This document shows, piece after piece, positions 47,135-59,105 of a stretch of DNA of 64,000 bases. The stretch covers positions 23,586,863-23,650,862 of the forward strand of contig CM057135.1 of NCBI GenBank assembly GCA_029964075.1, read 5' to 3'. The notes under the pieces were generated by a model. It was not told the DNA's origin, ran no database searches, and saw nothing but the letters and a program-made list of their open reading frames with translations. The DNA is from Patiria pectinifera. Its lineage: Eukaryota > Echinodermata > Asteroidea > Valvatida > Asterinidae. Every line of letters starts with the position of its first letter. The first letter of the stretch is position 1. A program made the position numbers and the translations under genes.

Positions 47135-47570
47135 AAGTCGACTTGGCGAGATAATTTATCTCGACAAGTTATCATCTCGACTTCAGGAAGTCGACTTAGC
47201 AAGATATTTCATCTGGACAAGTCGTCATCTCGACTTCGAGAAGTCAACTTGGCGAGATAATTCATCGCGACATGTCAACATCTCGACTTCGGAAAGTCGA
47301 CTTGGCTAGATAATACATCTGGACAAGTCGTCATGTCGACTTCGAGAAGTCAACTTGGCGAGATAATACATCGTGACAAGTCGTCATCTCGACTTCGGAA
47401 AGACGACTTGGCTAGATACTACATTTGGATAAGTCGTCAAGTCGACTTCGGTAAGTCGATTTGGCGATACAATTATGTGATTAAGTCGCCTTACTCTCGG
47501 CGATATGTCATCATGACGTGATAAATTATCTGAGTAAAAAAAGAAGTGGATGGCACTCATGGAGCGCCGT
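47135..47570. repeat. 53-bp minisatellite with a foldback-type end
   Basis: About seven units of 53 bases start AAGTCGACTTGGCGAGAT; alternate units share variants (AAGTCAACTT), suggesting a 106-base higher-order unit. It ends GGATGGCACTCATGGAGCGC and CCGT, resembling the outer end of the 30,351 foldback element, so it may be one arm of a relative. Confidence 0.75.
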
Positions 47571-48869
47571 AAATTCCAGCACCCCCCTGACAAAATTTGT
47601 TCAAGCGGCAGTGCCAGTAGGATTCGTTGTTTGAAGCCGGAAAGCACAGGCTACAGCATTTTTAAAACCACATCGTACTTTTACCTTCTCGATTATAAAT
47701 GGAAAATCCATTACTCCACCAAAGAATAGTACATGTTTGTTGTTTTTTGTTTAAAATGTCCTGCTGTGTCTTTCAATACAGTTCTTCAAAATTTAAAGAT
47801 CCCGCAAAATCTTTCTTTTGTATAGCAGCATTTGCTCTTTTTATCGTGCGTAATGAAAACAATCGTAAGATCCTATACGTTCATAAAAGGGGGATCATTT
47901 ATTATCGATTTCCTTCAATTAAGAAAAGGAGAGAAAAAACTTCAGAAAGTTCGTTATAAAAATAAATGAATTAAATTTACAGTTTCTATATACTGATATC
48001 ATCTTAATGCCATTCAGCAAATCTCAGTAAATCTTTTAGTGAAGTTCTGCATGTAGCATTTTCAAAATTTAGGGTATGAAAGCCCAATTCATATAAACTT
48101 TCTTTTAGTACAAGCACAAGACTCATTCAGATCACTCATGTACATTTTCAAGTTACGGAATTTTCATCACAAACACCAATTTAAAGTTCTGTCCACGGAC
48201 CACAGAAAAGGTGTGCACTCTTTTAGCAAAACGAAAACAATTTACACATCCCCATGTGATTTTGTTTTGTTTTGCCTAAAGAACAGTTACCTTCTGGTGA
48301 TCCATGGACAGAACTTTAAAGGGAAAATGACACATATGCAAAACATCCAGAAAGGAAATGATCAAATTATCAGGAAATACCTCACTCCTTACGTCTAAAG
48401 CATCCTGTAAAATCGTGGCTCCTGTATGGTGTGCTGACATTTTCAAGAAAAAATAGTATTTTTTCAATGTTGCTAGGCCTACAACCGTTGGAGAAAACTT
48501 TTTGTTTCTTCCAAAAAATGTTCCTATTTTTTCAAATATAGTTATTCTGAAATGTCTTTGCAATTGATTACACGTAAAGGGTAACAAGCCTGCATGACTG
48601 AATTTTTGACCTTACATTTTCCCAAAGTGTATTAATTACTCCGCTTTATCAAGTGGGGTCAGAGAACCAAACTACAAGAACATGACATGTTTTTGTGGCT
48701 TTTCAAGCATCTACAACTAAGGCCAAAACGTGAAACAAGTCAGTTTAACAATATCTTCTACAACATACTAATCCTCCAAATCCATTTATTTTCGAAAATT
48801 GCAGCACATATTGCCTTAAAACGGTTAAAATTCCTTAACTTGAAAAGGACATAAGTGATTTGAATGATT
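47571..48869. other. Non-coding stretch with a 141-bp inverted-repeat element
   Basis: 48,180-48,320 is bounded by TTTAAAGTTCTGTCCACGGA and a near-inverse copy (about 24 bases). No gene is supported in the rest. Confidence 0.5.
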
Positions 48870-51180
48870 CCTTAAAGGAAATTAATGCACTCGGCCCCCT
48901 TTTGAAAAAAGGGTTGGACATTTTTTCTCAAAGGAAAAACACTCCATTCGGACATCTTTCTTTTTAAAGGAAATTTACTCACCCCCCCCCCGGTCTGATT
49001 TAAGGGGATCGGATAATGTTTTCAAAATGAATTAATGGCGGTGTGACAATTCTTTCAAAGAAATTTAATACACATTTTGTTCAAAGGAATAACACTCGAT
49101 CCTACATTTTCTGAATTTATTGGCTAGGGAACTTTTTCACAGGAAATTAATGCACTCGACGCCTTTAAAAAAAAAGGTGAGGTTCGGGCATTTTTTTTCA
49201 AAGGAATCACACCCCATCATTAATCTTTTGAATTTAGGGGGTGGATTCTTTCAAAAGAAATTAATGCACTCGGTCGGACAATTTCTTCGACTCGCCCCTA
49301 GATTATCTGAATTTAGGGAGTTGGACAATCTTCAAAAGGAATTAATGCGCTCGACTTCCCTTTTTAAAAAGGGATTTGTACTTTTTTAAAGGACAAACAT
49401 TCAATCCTAAGTTTTCTGAATTTAGGGGGTCGCCCTATTCTTTTCCAGAGAAATTAATGCACTCTACCTTCCTTTAAAAAAAAAGAGGGGTCGGACAATT
49501 TATTCAGAAAATCTAGGGGCGAGTGTTATTTCTTTGAAGAAATTGACCGACAGAATTTTTTAATTTCTTTCGAAAGAATGTCCAAACCCCTAAATTCAGA
49601 AAATTTATGGTCGAGTGTTATTCCTTTGAAAAAGAAACTGCCCAATCCCCCTTTTTTAAAAGGGGGGTCGAGTGCATTAATTTCCTTTGGAAGAATAGGC
49701 TGTTTCCCTAAATTAAGAAAACTTAATTAGAGTTGGGTGTTTTTCCTTTAAAACAAAAAATCAAAGGAGAAACACTCCACCCTAAGTTTTCTGAATTAAG
49801 GGGGTCGGCCTAGTCTTTCAAATGATATTACTGCACTCGACCCCCTTTCAAAAAAGTGGGGTCGTATATTTTTTTCCAAAATATTTAGGGGCGAGTGTTA
49901 ATCCTTTAAACAAATTGTCCGACCGAGTGCATTAATTTCTTTTGAAAGATGTCCCACCCCTAAAATTCAGAAAATTTAAGGTCGAGTGTTATTCCTTTGA
50001 AAAAATTGCCCGACATATTTTTTAACTTGAAGAGTGATTTGAATGATTCTTCATAGGAATTAATGCACTCAACCCCCTTTTAAAAAAAGAGTGGTCGGAA
50101 ATGTTTGGTTTTTTTTCAAGGAAAAACACCCGATTCGGACATCTTTCTATTTTAAGCACATGAACTTAACCCCCCTTTCTGATTTAAGGGGATCAGGTTT
50201 TTTTTCAACATAAATTAATGCACCGGACCCCTTCGGGTCTGACAATTCTTCCAAAGGAAATTAATGCACTCGACCCCGAGCAAAATTTTGACCCTAAATT
50301 TTCTTAATTTACAGGGTGGAACATTCTTTTAAAAGAAATGTGTGTACTCGGTCGGACAATTTTTTCAAAGCATTAACACTCGCCCCTAAATGTTCTGAAC
50401 TAAGGGAGTTAGACGATCTTAAATGGAAATTAATGCACCCCACTCCCCTTTAAAAAAAGTTAAAGTTGGACTTTCTTTTTTTCAAAGGAAAAAAACACCA
50501 CCCGTAAGTTTTCTGATTTTAGGGGGGAGGGTCGGCCTATTTTTTTCCAGGAAAATTAATGCACTCGACCCCCTTTTAAAAGAGTTTATGGTCGAGTGTT
50601 ATTCCTTTGAAAAAGAAACTGCCCGATCCCTCTTTTTTAAAGGGGGGGGGGGTCGAGTGCGTTAACTTTCTTTGGAAGAATAGGCCGTTCCCCCAAATAA
50701 AGACAACTTAATTAGAGTTGGGTGTTTTTCCTTTGAAAAAAAAATCAAATGAAAAACACTCCACCCTTAGTTTTCTGAATTTAGGGGGTCGGCCTAGTCT
50801 TTTAAAGGATACTAATGCACTCGACCCCCTTTCCAAAAAAAAAGGTTGGACAATTTTTTTTAGAATATTTAGGGGCGAGTGTTAATCCTTTGAACAAATT
50901 GTCCGACCGAGTGCATTAATTTCTTTTGAAAGATGTCCCACCCCTAAAATTCAGAAAATTTAAGGTCGAATGTATATAAGTGATTTGAATGATTCAAAGG
51001 AATTAATGCACTCGACCCCTTTTTAAAAAAGAGTGGTCGGAAATGTTTGTTTTTTAAAGGAAAAACACTCGATTCGGACATCTTTCTATTTTAAGGACAT
51101 GAACTCAACTCCGAGTGCATTAATTTTCTTTGAAATTTAAATTAAGAAAACTTCGAGTCCAGTGTTTTTCCTTAAAAAAA
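48870..51180. repeat. Complex satellite with units in both orientations
   Basis: About 2.3 kb of degenerate units built from AATTAATGCACTCGACCCCC, TTTTAAAAAAGGGGTCGGAC, TCAAAGGAAAAACACTCGA and TTTTCTGAATTTAGGGGGTC. Both these and their reverse complements (GGGTCGAGTGCATTAATTTC) occur, so the array contains inversions. No coding is supported. Confidence 0.8.
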
Positions 51181-53148
51181 TAAAAACTAACATGATTTTC
51201 GTTTGTATCCACACACAACGTATCTCGGCCTTATTAATCAAGCTATGCACCTTTAAAGTGTCTTCAGTGACCAATTGTACCAATGAGGTTGACTATACAT
51301 CAAGCAATTTTTTTTAATCACTGATTCAATACAAATGTTTCAAGGCAATTTGAAATTTTTGAACATTGAATCAGTTTAGTGGATTATGGGCATTATAGGA
51401 ACTTAGACCTTTTTGTTCATGGGTATAAAATGTAGGTGCAGGAGAAGCTTAAGACACATTTTGAAAGAACAATATTTTGGCGGTAAAACATAATATTCAG
51501 ATTTAAATTTAAACGAGAGCTCTATGTCTGTTTGCAACAAAACATAAGGCTTTTCCGCATTATGCTTTTTTATTTATCGATAACACATACCAGACGATGC
51601 ATGTACAATGTTTCAAAGCAAACGGTACAAGAATATTCTAATATACTATGTAGAGTCTGTGAGAAATATTATCGTCAAAAATAAATAAATCCATATTAAA
51701 TCAGACGTATAGGACTAACTTCATATGCAAATTTGACCCATTCGGACTGATAGTTTTCGCAATATGAGACTTTAAAATGCACGTTGATAATGACTTCACA
51801 TGCCTTACGATGACGTCATCTTGATAACACTTTTTAATGCACATTTTTGCATTGAAGTCAATTTAATTGCCTATAAATAAACACCGGATGCCGTCATCAT
51901 GACGTCATCATTACACAATGTTGTTTAAATTAGGGTCTTTGCTTGGACAAAGATTGGTGTAAATGAATTACTGGCAAATAGTCAAAAATTCCCTTTGAAA
52001 ATCGACTTTTTTAATTTCTGTGTACAAAGTCTTTGGGAAAAATGAAATATTCAAAAATCTGTAATAAATTAGTCGATGACGTCACCACGACGTCAATCTT
52101 CGGGACACATCTTTGCTATAGGGACTATGCTTATGCTAACTTTGAATGATGTATGACAAAGATTAATGCCAAAAGTGGAGGCCAGAAAAACGTGCACAAA
52201 GTCTATGGGGTTAAGGCGACAAAAAGAAGAAAGAAAGAAACTAGAGGTCTATGTCTGTTTGCAGAACATAGGGCTTTTCCGCATTGTTTTTTTTTTTTAA
52301 AATTGAGGTCATTTTTTTTTTGTGTGTGCAAAACTGTGTGCATTTACGTTTTGTGTAACAAACCTCATTCAAATGGAAATTTGATTTTGGCATATTGCAT
52401 TTGTCATATATAAAATATATATATAATCGCAAGATGACGTCATTATGACATCAGCTCAAAATTTATTTGTAACACATCCCGGCCTGCCCCCATACCAAGT
52501 TTCAACCCAATCTAAATTAATGTTGATGAGATATAGGGGCTTAAAATATACAAACGATGACGTCACATGTCTAGTTATGACGTCAGTGTAACAATACTTG
52601 GCAGTGCTCATTATTTTATTGCGGTTTTAGTCTGTACCAAGTTTGAAAACAATCGGATTAATGAAAGTGTTAAATTTTGTAAGCAGAATAAAATTAGCAA
52701 TATTAAAAAAATCGTAACAAAATCTACTGATGACATCATCGTGACGTCATTTAAGATGTTGTGTACTAGTGTTATTATCTACCCACCCACCAAGTTTCAT
52801 GACGATCGGACATTATCTTATATGTGTTTCAAAAAAGCGCATGTTTGATGACGTCAACATGATGTCACACATTTTTCAAAATTTTGTACATATACCTATT
52901 GCATAACTAACCTAGTACAAAAAAGAATTTTAAATTTAACATATTGGGTTCGTGATATATAGCTTAAAGGTCCAAAACCTTAAAAAAATCTATATAAAAT
53001 CAAAAGATGACGTCATTATGACATCAGCTCAATATTAATTTGTAACAAATCCCGGCCTACCCCCATACCAAGTTTCAACCCAATCTGACGTACTGTTCAT
53101 GAGATATAGGGGCTTAAAATATACAAGTTAACAATGACGTCACATGTC
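51181..53148. repeat. CRE-rich dispersed/tandem repeat running into the gap
   Basis: GATGACGTCAT-type sites recur from about 51,810. A unit with CATCCCGGCCTGCCCCCATA and CCAAGTTTCAACCCAATCT at 52,431-52,570 is repeated at 53,005-53,148, a period of about 575 bases, and is cut by the assembly gap. Confidence 0.7.
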
Positions 53149-53648
53149 NNNNNNNNNNNNNNNNNNNNNNNNNNNNNNNNNNNNNNNNNNNNNNNNNNNN
53201 NNNNNNNNNNNNNNNNNNNNNNNNNNNNNNNNNNNNNNNNNNNNNNNNNNNNNNNNNNNNNNNNNNNNNNNNNNNNNNNNNNNNNNNNNNNNNNNNNNNN
53301 NNNNNNNNNNNNNNNNNNNNNNNNNNNNNNNNNNNNNNNNNNNNNNNNNNNNNNNNNNNNNNNNNNNNNNNNNNNNNNNNNNNNNNNNNNNNNNNNNNNN
53401 NNNNNNNNNNNNNNNNNNNNNNNNNNNNNNNNNNNNNNNNNNNNNNNNNNNNNNNNNNNNNNNNNNNNNNNNNNNNNNNNNNNNNNNNNNNNNNNNNNNN
53501 NNNNNNNNNNNNNNNNNNNNNNNNNNNNNNNNNNNNNNNNNNNNNNNNNNNNNNNNNNNNNNNNNNNNNNNNNNNNNNNNNNNNNNNNNNNNNNNNNNNN
53601 NNNNNNNNNNNNNNNNNNNNNNNNNNNNNNNNNNNNNNNNNNNNNNNN
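53149..53648. other. Assembly gap of 500 N
   Basis: Exactly 500 N, which suggests a placeholder length rather than a measured one. Apparent reading frames across it are meaningless. Confidence 0.95.
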
Positions 53649-54055
53649 CAACTTAAAACTTACTTAGTAATTTGTAAAGTTTGTTACGAGTACCCGATCC
53701 TATAAACTGGAATCAGTTCCTGACGTCAACGATCGGGTACTAGGATACCTGGTTCCAATGCACAGCCCTACTCAACGGTAACAAAGGGAGAGTTGGGGAA
53801 TCCACTATACTGGGAGGATATTTAACTGCAAATACGACGCTCTCATGAGATGCACTAAAAGGCCGTAGTAGTTTAGCTCAGCACAGCATTGCTGCTGTGT
53901 GTGGTTCTCTAGTGGTCACAGGACGAGTGAAAATCTTACAGACCATTATCATGTTGCGGCCATCATGATTTTTTTTCCCATTCAAATCATCGTAACCAAA
54001 GCGAGGCTGGAAGGAAAAATAGTCTGATTCCTTTTTCCCCAAAAGCATCATCCAG

Positions 54056-54106
54056 TAATGTTATTGGATACAGGGAACACGACTGCAATGGTGGCAGCTG
54101 ATAAAG
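54056..54106 (+). CDS. Possible 51-base exon of the MYCBP2-like gene
   Basis: A pyrimidine-rich tract ending ATCCAG precedes MLLDTGNTTAMVAADK, and a GTATAT donor follows. Phase 1 at both ends matches the phase 1 start of the exon at 56,079. The evidence is splice signals and phase only, so it may be chance. Confidence 0.3.
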
Positions 54107-56078
54107 GTATATTGCCGTTGATCTGTGCGGAAGTGTCATTGCCCAAAGGAAGCTAGTGACATCACTCCTGAGTTCAAATTATTGAACTTTCACTTGGTCA
54201 CTGACCTCACTTTTTATGGCGGACCAATACAATATCTTGATCAGTGAAAACAAATGATGCTTGTAGCAAATATGCCGTCAGCTTGACATTTCATACAGCA
54301 AACTTTGCCTATTTTGTTGAAAGGAAAACTACACTACAGGACTTCAGTGCATGTTTGTTAATTTTCGGATTCAGGATAGCTTCAACCTGTTAGTCGATGT
54401 ACCGCCCCAAACCACCCTGCCATTTAATCCTTGTAGTGCTCGAAATTGCCTGTGCACTCAATGTTTTTTTTGTTATCATCCTGGCTGTAAGCCGGAGGGA
54501 GATATTGCGATAGCGTATTCCTTCTGTGTGTCTGTGTGTATGTATGTATGAGTATGTAAACACCGGCAATCGTGGACTAGGACTAAAAGGTTAGGGCACA
54601 AACAATACATCCACGATTGACCGAACATCCGCGATTGAAATCCGTGTACAAAACCAATGAGAGCTGTTGCTAAAAAGAGTACGAACAAAGGAATGAGGAT
54701 ACTGCGATCCCCCTACTGCAATCCTTTCGTGCCCGAACCCGCCCTGAAATCGGTGGTCTTTTTGTCGTGCTATACATACCATACAGACCCATATGAACAG
54801 CGACCTCTATAGTCATATTGGAGTGTAGCTTGGGATTTCCCCTTTCAGATGCAATCACAGCGTGTGTACATGTACATGTATGCGTACATGTACGTGCTTG
54901 AATGTATACACGTACGTAAGAGAGGTATGGTCTGTCATCCACCCACCGAGTTTGAGCGCCGTGCGACCTGCCACTTCCCTGAATAAGCCCGGACAAACAT
55001 CCAATCATCCTAACAGAGACTTGCGTAATATTATTAGTTATCTTGCGAGCGCGAGTGGAACACGGAATAATGTAGTGCGTCTGTGTCCCACATGCCACGA
55101 GGCCGAAGGCCGAATGGTATGTGGGACACAGACGCACTACATTTTCCGTGTTCCACGAGCGCGAGCGCGATAACGAATTTATCTTCAAGCAAACTTGACG
55201 CACAGTAAAGTTGGAACACGCATGTTGTGTAACCTACGCGCAACTTTTGAATTCACAGTGAATTGTGCAGCACTAATCGCGTCACGTAGGCTTAGAATAG
55301 CGCAATACGCGGAGTGCGGTATGGACCGTGGCCGTGCGGTATGGTTATATGTAGCACGGCTTGTTGCCATGGATCGACCAATCAGGATCGAGGAATCAAG
55401 TTTGCTTGAAGATAATATGTATTATATAACCGACATACAGTTCCTTGTCATTTGATTAGTGGAACTCACATCACGTGACATTCGTTATTGCTCCCATTCA
55501 CGCCGCAGCTCAAAAAGTACTATCCGCCCATGGGGAATGGGAAATACTATTGAACAGTTAGGATCATGACGCGGTATTTGTGTGCAAATGCATGCTGGTG
55601 TGCGTGTTCAGCATTGGGCGTAGCGCGTATTGTTCCAAAGAGCCAGCGTTACAGCGTTGGGTTCAAACATTTTCGTGAAGGGGTGGTTTGGAAGAGAGAA
55701 ATACATTTTCCTCCAGTTTTGTATTGAAATAAAAATTCAAATATATCAAATGACAAGGATCTATATGTCAGTTATATAAAACAAATATTGAGTGGCTTTA
55801 AACTGTGAAATGGGAGGAATATTATTGCTCGGTAAAATCTGGACTTTTCCAGTTCACCCGGCTTCGCCTTGTAAAATGGAAAAGTCCAGATTTTACCTTG
55901 CGATAATATTCCTCCCATTCCACGCTGAGCCACTCAATATTTGTATAATACAGGTGCTTATCTATAAAGACAATGGCAAACCTTCCGTGGATGTTTCGTA
56001 CCATGCAAACTTTCCAATGTCATCTAGTTACACCGTGTATGATGTTAGATTTGAGATGATGGTTTTTGTCTTTGCCAG
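54107..56078 (+). other. Putative intron with nested inverted repeats
   Basis: No other exon is supported. 54,840-54,910 is rich in TACATG repeats, and 55,034-55,944 contains nested hairpins described separately. Confidence 0.4.
55034..55944. repeat. Three nested or adjacent inverted repeats
   Basis: Arms: 55,034-55,094 with 55,118-55,177 (GTGGAACACGG and TGTAGTGCGTCTGTGTCCC); 55,415-55,456 with 55,744-55,787 (CCTTGTCATTTGAT); 55,781-55,851 with 55,877-55,944 (GGGAGGAATATTAT and AATCTGGACTTTTCCA). They look like hairpin MITEs inserted near one another. Confidence 0.75.
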
Positions 56079-56229
56079 GTGTGGTACCGCGTAACGGCGC
56101 CGCTGGAGTGCGTTGCCTGATGCTGAGTCGCTTAGATGGGACGTGTAACAGCTACACAGAGCAGGATACATCCTTCAATTACGAAGACACTAGCGTGTGC
56201 CTGGATCCACTGTATAACGTACTATGGTG
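56079..56229 (+). CDS. Exon of a large gene, tentatively MYCBP2/highwire type
   Basis: The acceptor TCTTTGCCAG and donor GTAAGT are both strong. The 151-base exon is open only in the coding frame and reads GVRCLMLSRLDGTCNSYTEQ, then EDTSVCLDPLYNVLWW. It starts in phase 1 and ends in phase 2, which fits the next exon at 57,890. The sequence looks like conserved globular protein. I assign the gene through the next exon, not this one. MYCBP2/highwire are giant RCC1-, PHR- and RING-containing E3 ligases acting in neurons. Confidence 0.6.
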
Positions 56230-56880
56230 GTAAGTACTATACACAGTCAGCTGCTCACAGATTATTAATTTTTTTCCACAATAATATTTTTTATTTAGAA
56301 TTAAGTTTTCTACATTGGGAAAGGATGGCCCAAAGTGTGTTTCGCGCTTTTGAAAAGAGTGGGTTTCATGTCTTTTGCCTATCTGATGAAATCGTTTGGC
56401 TTTTTCAATTGTAAAAGTTCTCGGCCATATTGAGATGTTTACAGGGGAAAAAAATGTGAACAATTTCTTCACAAATTACTTATAAAATGTTTGACCTGAA
56501 TTGGAACGATTCAGCACTTACACGTAAACCTCCTTTCTGCCATCTTGGTTTCCTTGATCCGTTTTTTGAAATACTTTTCAAAAATAACCAATTGAAAGTT
56601 GAGTGTTAGAACTGGATTTCCATAATGATCATTTATCTCTAGCTTTTTTGAAAGGATGAGGTTTGAGTTTGGCTAGGATTTTGATTCGGTATACAGCCCA
56701 TTGTTTACTCATTAACTCTTTCTTATTTTAAGTGTGTATTCTTTTATGTTTGCCTTTTATTATGGAGAGAAAGGATTGTACAACTGCTAATTGATGTTTG
56801 CCAGTTCAAGTTTTATAAATAAACCACTGACAATGACAATGTTTTTTTCATAAAGTGAGTAACCAAATAATCTATCCAAG

Positions 56881-57349
56881 TTAAAGAGGTTGTGGAATGC
56901 TCGAAGACATTTCCGTCATTTTTCGGGTACATGTAGCCTAAGGTATAATGAAATAAAAACGACTATTGTTTCTGTCATGAAATTAGTACAAAAGGTACTT
57001 TTGAGAGCTGTTTCATGTCAGTTTACCGAGCGTGCAACTGTGTAAAAGTCGTTGTTGCGGGCAGCAAACAAAACACAGTAAGTCATGACGTAATAAACAG
57101 GACTCGATGCACAGTAGCATACGAGTCCTGTTTATTATGTCACGATTTACTGTGTTTTGTTTGCTGCCAGCAACGGCGACTTTTACACAGTTGCACGTTC
57201 GTCGAAACTGACCTGAAAACAGCCCTCAAAAGTACCCTTTGTACTCATTTCATGACAGAAGCAATAGTCGTTTTTATTTCATCACACCTTAGGCTACATA
57301 TACCCGAAAAATGACGGAAATGTCTTCGAGCATTCCACAACCTCTTTAA
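56881..57349. mobile_element. 469-bp palindromic (foldback) element
   Basis: Almost the whole element is two inverse arms of about 225-230 bases meeting near 57,110. The ends are TTAAAGAGGTTGTGG and CCACAACCTCTTTAA. TTAA at each edge may be a target duplication (as for piggyBac) or part of the inverted repeat. No coding capacity. Confidence 0.85.
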
Positions 57350-57489
57350 GGCCAGTTCATACTCATTGTGCAAATGAGCACAAACCAAAAAGTTCCACAG
57401 TCATGTCAAGTGTTTGCACTGCAAGTTCGCAAAAGTTGAACACATTTCAACTGCCGCAAATTTGGCATGATTGTTTCATGGGGTGGCAT

Positions 57490-57832
57490 GGGTGGCTTGT
57501 GCGTAAAGCGCTCGCCTCTCACCAAAGTGACCACGGTTCGAATCCTGGCCGCGGATCGCATGTGAGTAGAGTTGTGCTTTGGTTCTCTCCTGTGCCACGA
57601 GGGTTTTTCTCCGAGCCCTCCAGTTTTCCTCCCTCCGGAAAAATCAAACACTTTCGATCTCAGGCTGTGCTCCGTGGTCATATACGGGTCGATGTGGCCG
57701 GCAGCCATAGGCGCCTTCACGTACCAGCGGCCCGACCACGTTGTAGCCACGTCCTTCGCAATTCAGCATACCAGCTGCGAGTAAGGATGATTAGCCTCCC
57801 AAATTATTATATTATTATTATTATTATTATGA
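57490..57832 (+). mobile_element. tRNA-derived SINE with ATT tail
   Basis: The head is tRNA-like: A box TGGCTTGTGCGT (57,493-57,504) and B box GGTTCGAATCC (57,535-57,545), 31 bases apart, as in internal Pol III promoters. A body with GAGGGTTTTTCTCCGAGCCC follows, then an ATT microsatellite (57,802-57,830), the tail type used by L2-like LINEs. The LINE at 32,479 has a similar tail and could be related to its partner. Confidence 0.75.
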
Positions 57833-57889
57833 TGTCAAATTTGCTTCACATTCCCATTTGCGTGAAGTACTGGTATGGACCAGTCTCAG

Positions 57890-58227
57890 GACTAAAACTG
57901 ACTTTGAGATCCCTTCCCATTTCAACCACAGCTTCTCCCCAGCCAGCGCCACCATCACCTGCCACAGCGTCTTCCAGCCCAGCGTCCGCCCCATCCCCAC
58001 CTTGCCCTCCTCGGCCTCTGTCCTGACCCCCGAGCTGGCCCTGCCTTCCCCTACCCTGTCAGTCCAAGTCTCCAGGTCCCACTGCGCCTTGCACATGCTG
58101 GCCTGCCTGGACACCTTGACGGCGGCCCAGGAGGCACAGTTGACCGTCGTGGCTGCTCAGACCGAGCGCCAGTGCATCACCAAGGTCTATTCCAAGGAGG
58201 ACTTCAACAGCGTCAACAGATTTGAAG
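57890..58227 (+). CDS. Exon of a large gene, tentatively MYCBP2/highwire type
   Basis: This 338-base exon takes phase 2 from the 56,079 exon (TG|G, Trp) and ends in phase 1 at a GTGAGA donor. It encodes TKTDFEIPSHFNHSF, an S/P-rich stretch, HCALHMLACLDTLTAAQE and finally VYSKEDFNSVNRFEG. The last segment resembles what I recall at the start of the first PHR domain of MYCBP2/highwire E3 ligases (pattern YSxED...VNRFE), which is the main reason for the assignment. The GC content is higher than its surroundings. Only a protein search can confirm it. Confidence 0.6.
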
Positions 58228-58532
58228 GTGAGAGCAGTGGTGATTTTTTCTTTCCCCCTCCTGCCCACATTCCCACCTTGAATTTGTAGCATTGTTTAAG
58301 GTGTCAATTCTGCAGCTACAGGTTTGTTTCCACATCAAGGATATCAAGTTTTTAAGGCATGTACATGTAGGAGCATTTGAAATTACCCAGAAACGTACGT
58401 ACCTTAATTAACAGGAAAATCTTTTCTCAAAGTGAAGATAGGACTGGTAGCAAATACCCTGTGAAATTATTCCACCTTAGATGTTATAAGTCATTGAAGG
58501 TGGTTTTGGAAAGTGTATCTGCGACTGCTATT

Positions 58533-58970
58533 GCTGTCCCTAATATTCAAATACTCGAATATTTGATCATCAATCGAATATTCGAATAACTTTTTGCTGG
58601 TTTGAATATTCGTAAACAAAAAAAATTATGCACATACACACATGTCTGTGATGATGTTTTATCGTAAAGTTGCGGCTCTTTATTCTCAGGTGCCACTTTT
58701 TTTTTGACGGTAACTTTTTGGTCGACGGCGGTTCATTGTTCACATTCTTTTAGTAGGTTAAGACCTGTTACAGTTGTAAATTACATAGTGCAAAACCCTC
58801 CAGAGCCCCATATCGATTGCCGCTCGCAAATTTGAACTGGCACGCTCTGTGTGCAACTTGTGACCGGCGCTGCAGGCACTTGCAGATGGCAGTTTGGAAT
58901 ATCCGAATATTTGGTCAAACGCAGATTTGAGTAATCAAATACTAAATTATTTGAAAAAGGACAGCCCTAG
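58533..58970. mobile_element. Short hAT-like non-autonomous element
   Basis: The left end TGCTGTCCCTAATATTCAAA and the right end GAAAAAGGACAGCCCTAG are approximately inverse, and AATATTCGAATA-type palindromes lie inside. Ends of AGGGCTGTCC type are common in hAT elements. No clear target duplication was found. Confidence 0.5.
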
Positions 58971-59105
58971 TACCTGCAGGCATCATTTTTTTTTTACGAG
59001 GGTTAGCAACAGAATCCAGCGAAGTGACCCCCACAAATGTGCATACGTTTTCTCTGTTGTCTAAAAAATGTACATGTATAGAATCCACTGAGCCGGAACT
59101 TCAAC

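Larger units (their letters stand above)
56230..57889 (+). other. Intron holding a 469-bp palindrome and a SINE
   Basis: It separates the two phase-matched exons. It contains the palindromic element at 56,881-57,349 and the SINE at about 57,490-57,832. The acceptor (GACCAGTCTCAG) has only a weak pyrimidine tract. Confidence 0.55.

Noticed and set aside
47135..47520. CRISPR-like array
   Set aside because: Units are contiguous 53-base tandem repeats with no unique spacers, in an animal genome.
53097..53667. Long open frames of about 170-184 codons
   Set aside because: They run through the 500-N gap.
57490..57565. Genuine tRNA gene
   Set aside because: A and B boxes are present, but acceptor and anticodon stems are not convincing, and a SINE body and ATT tail follow.
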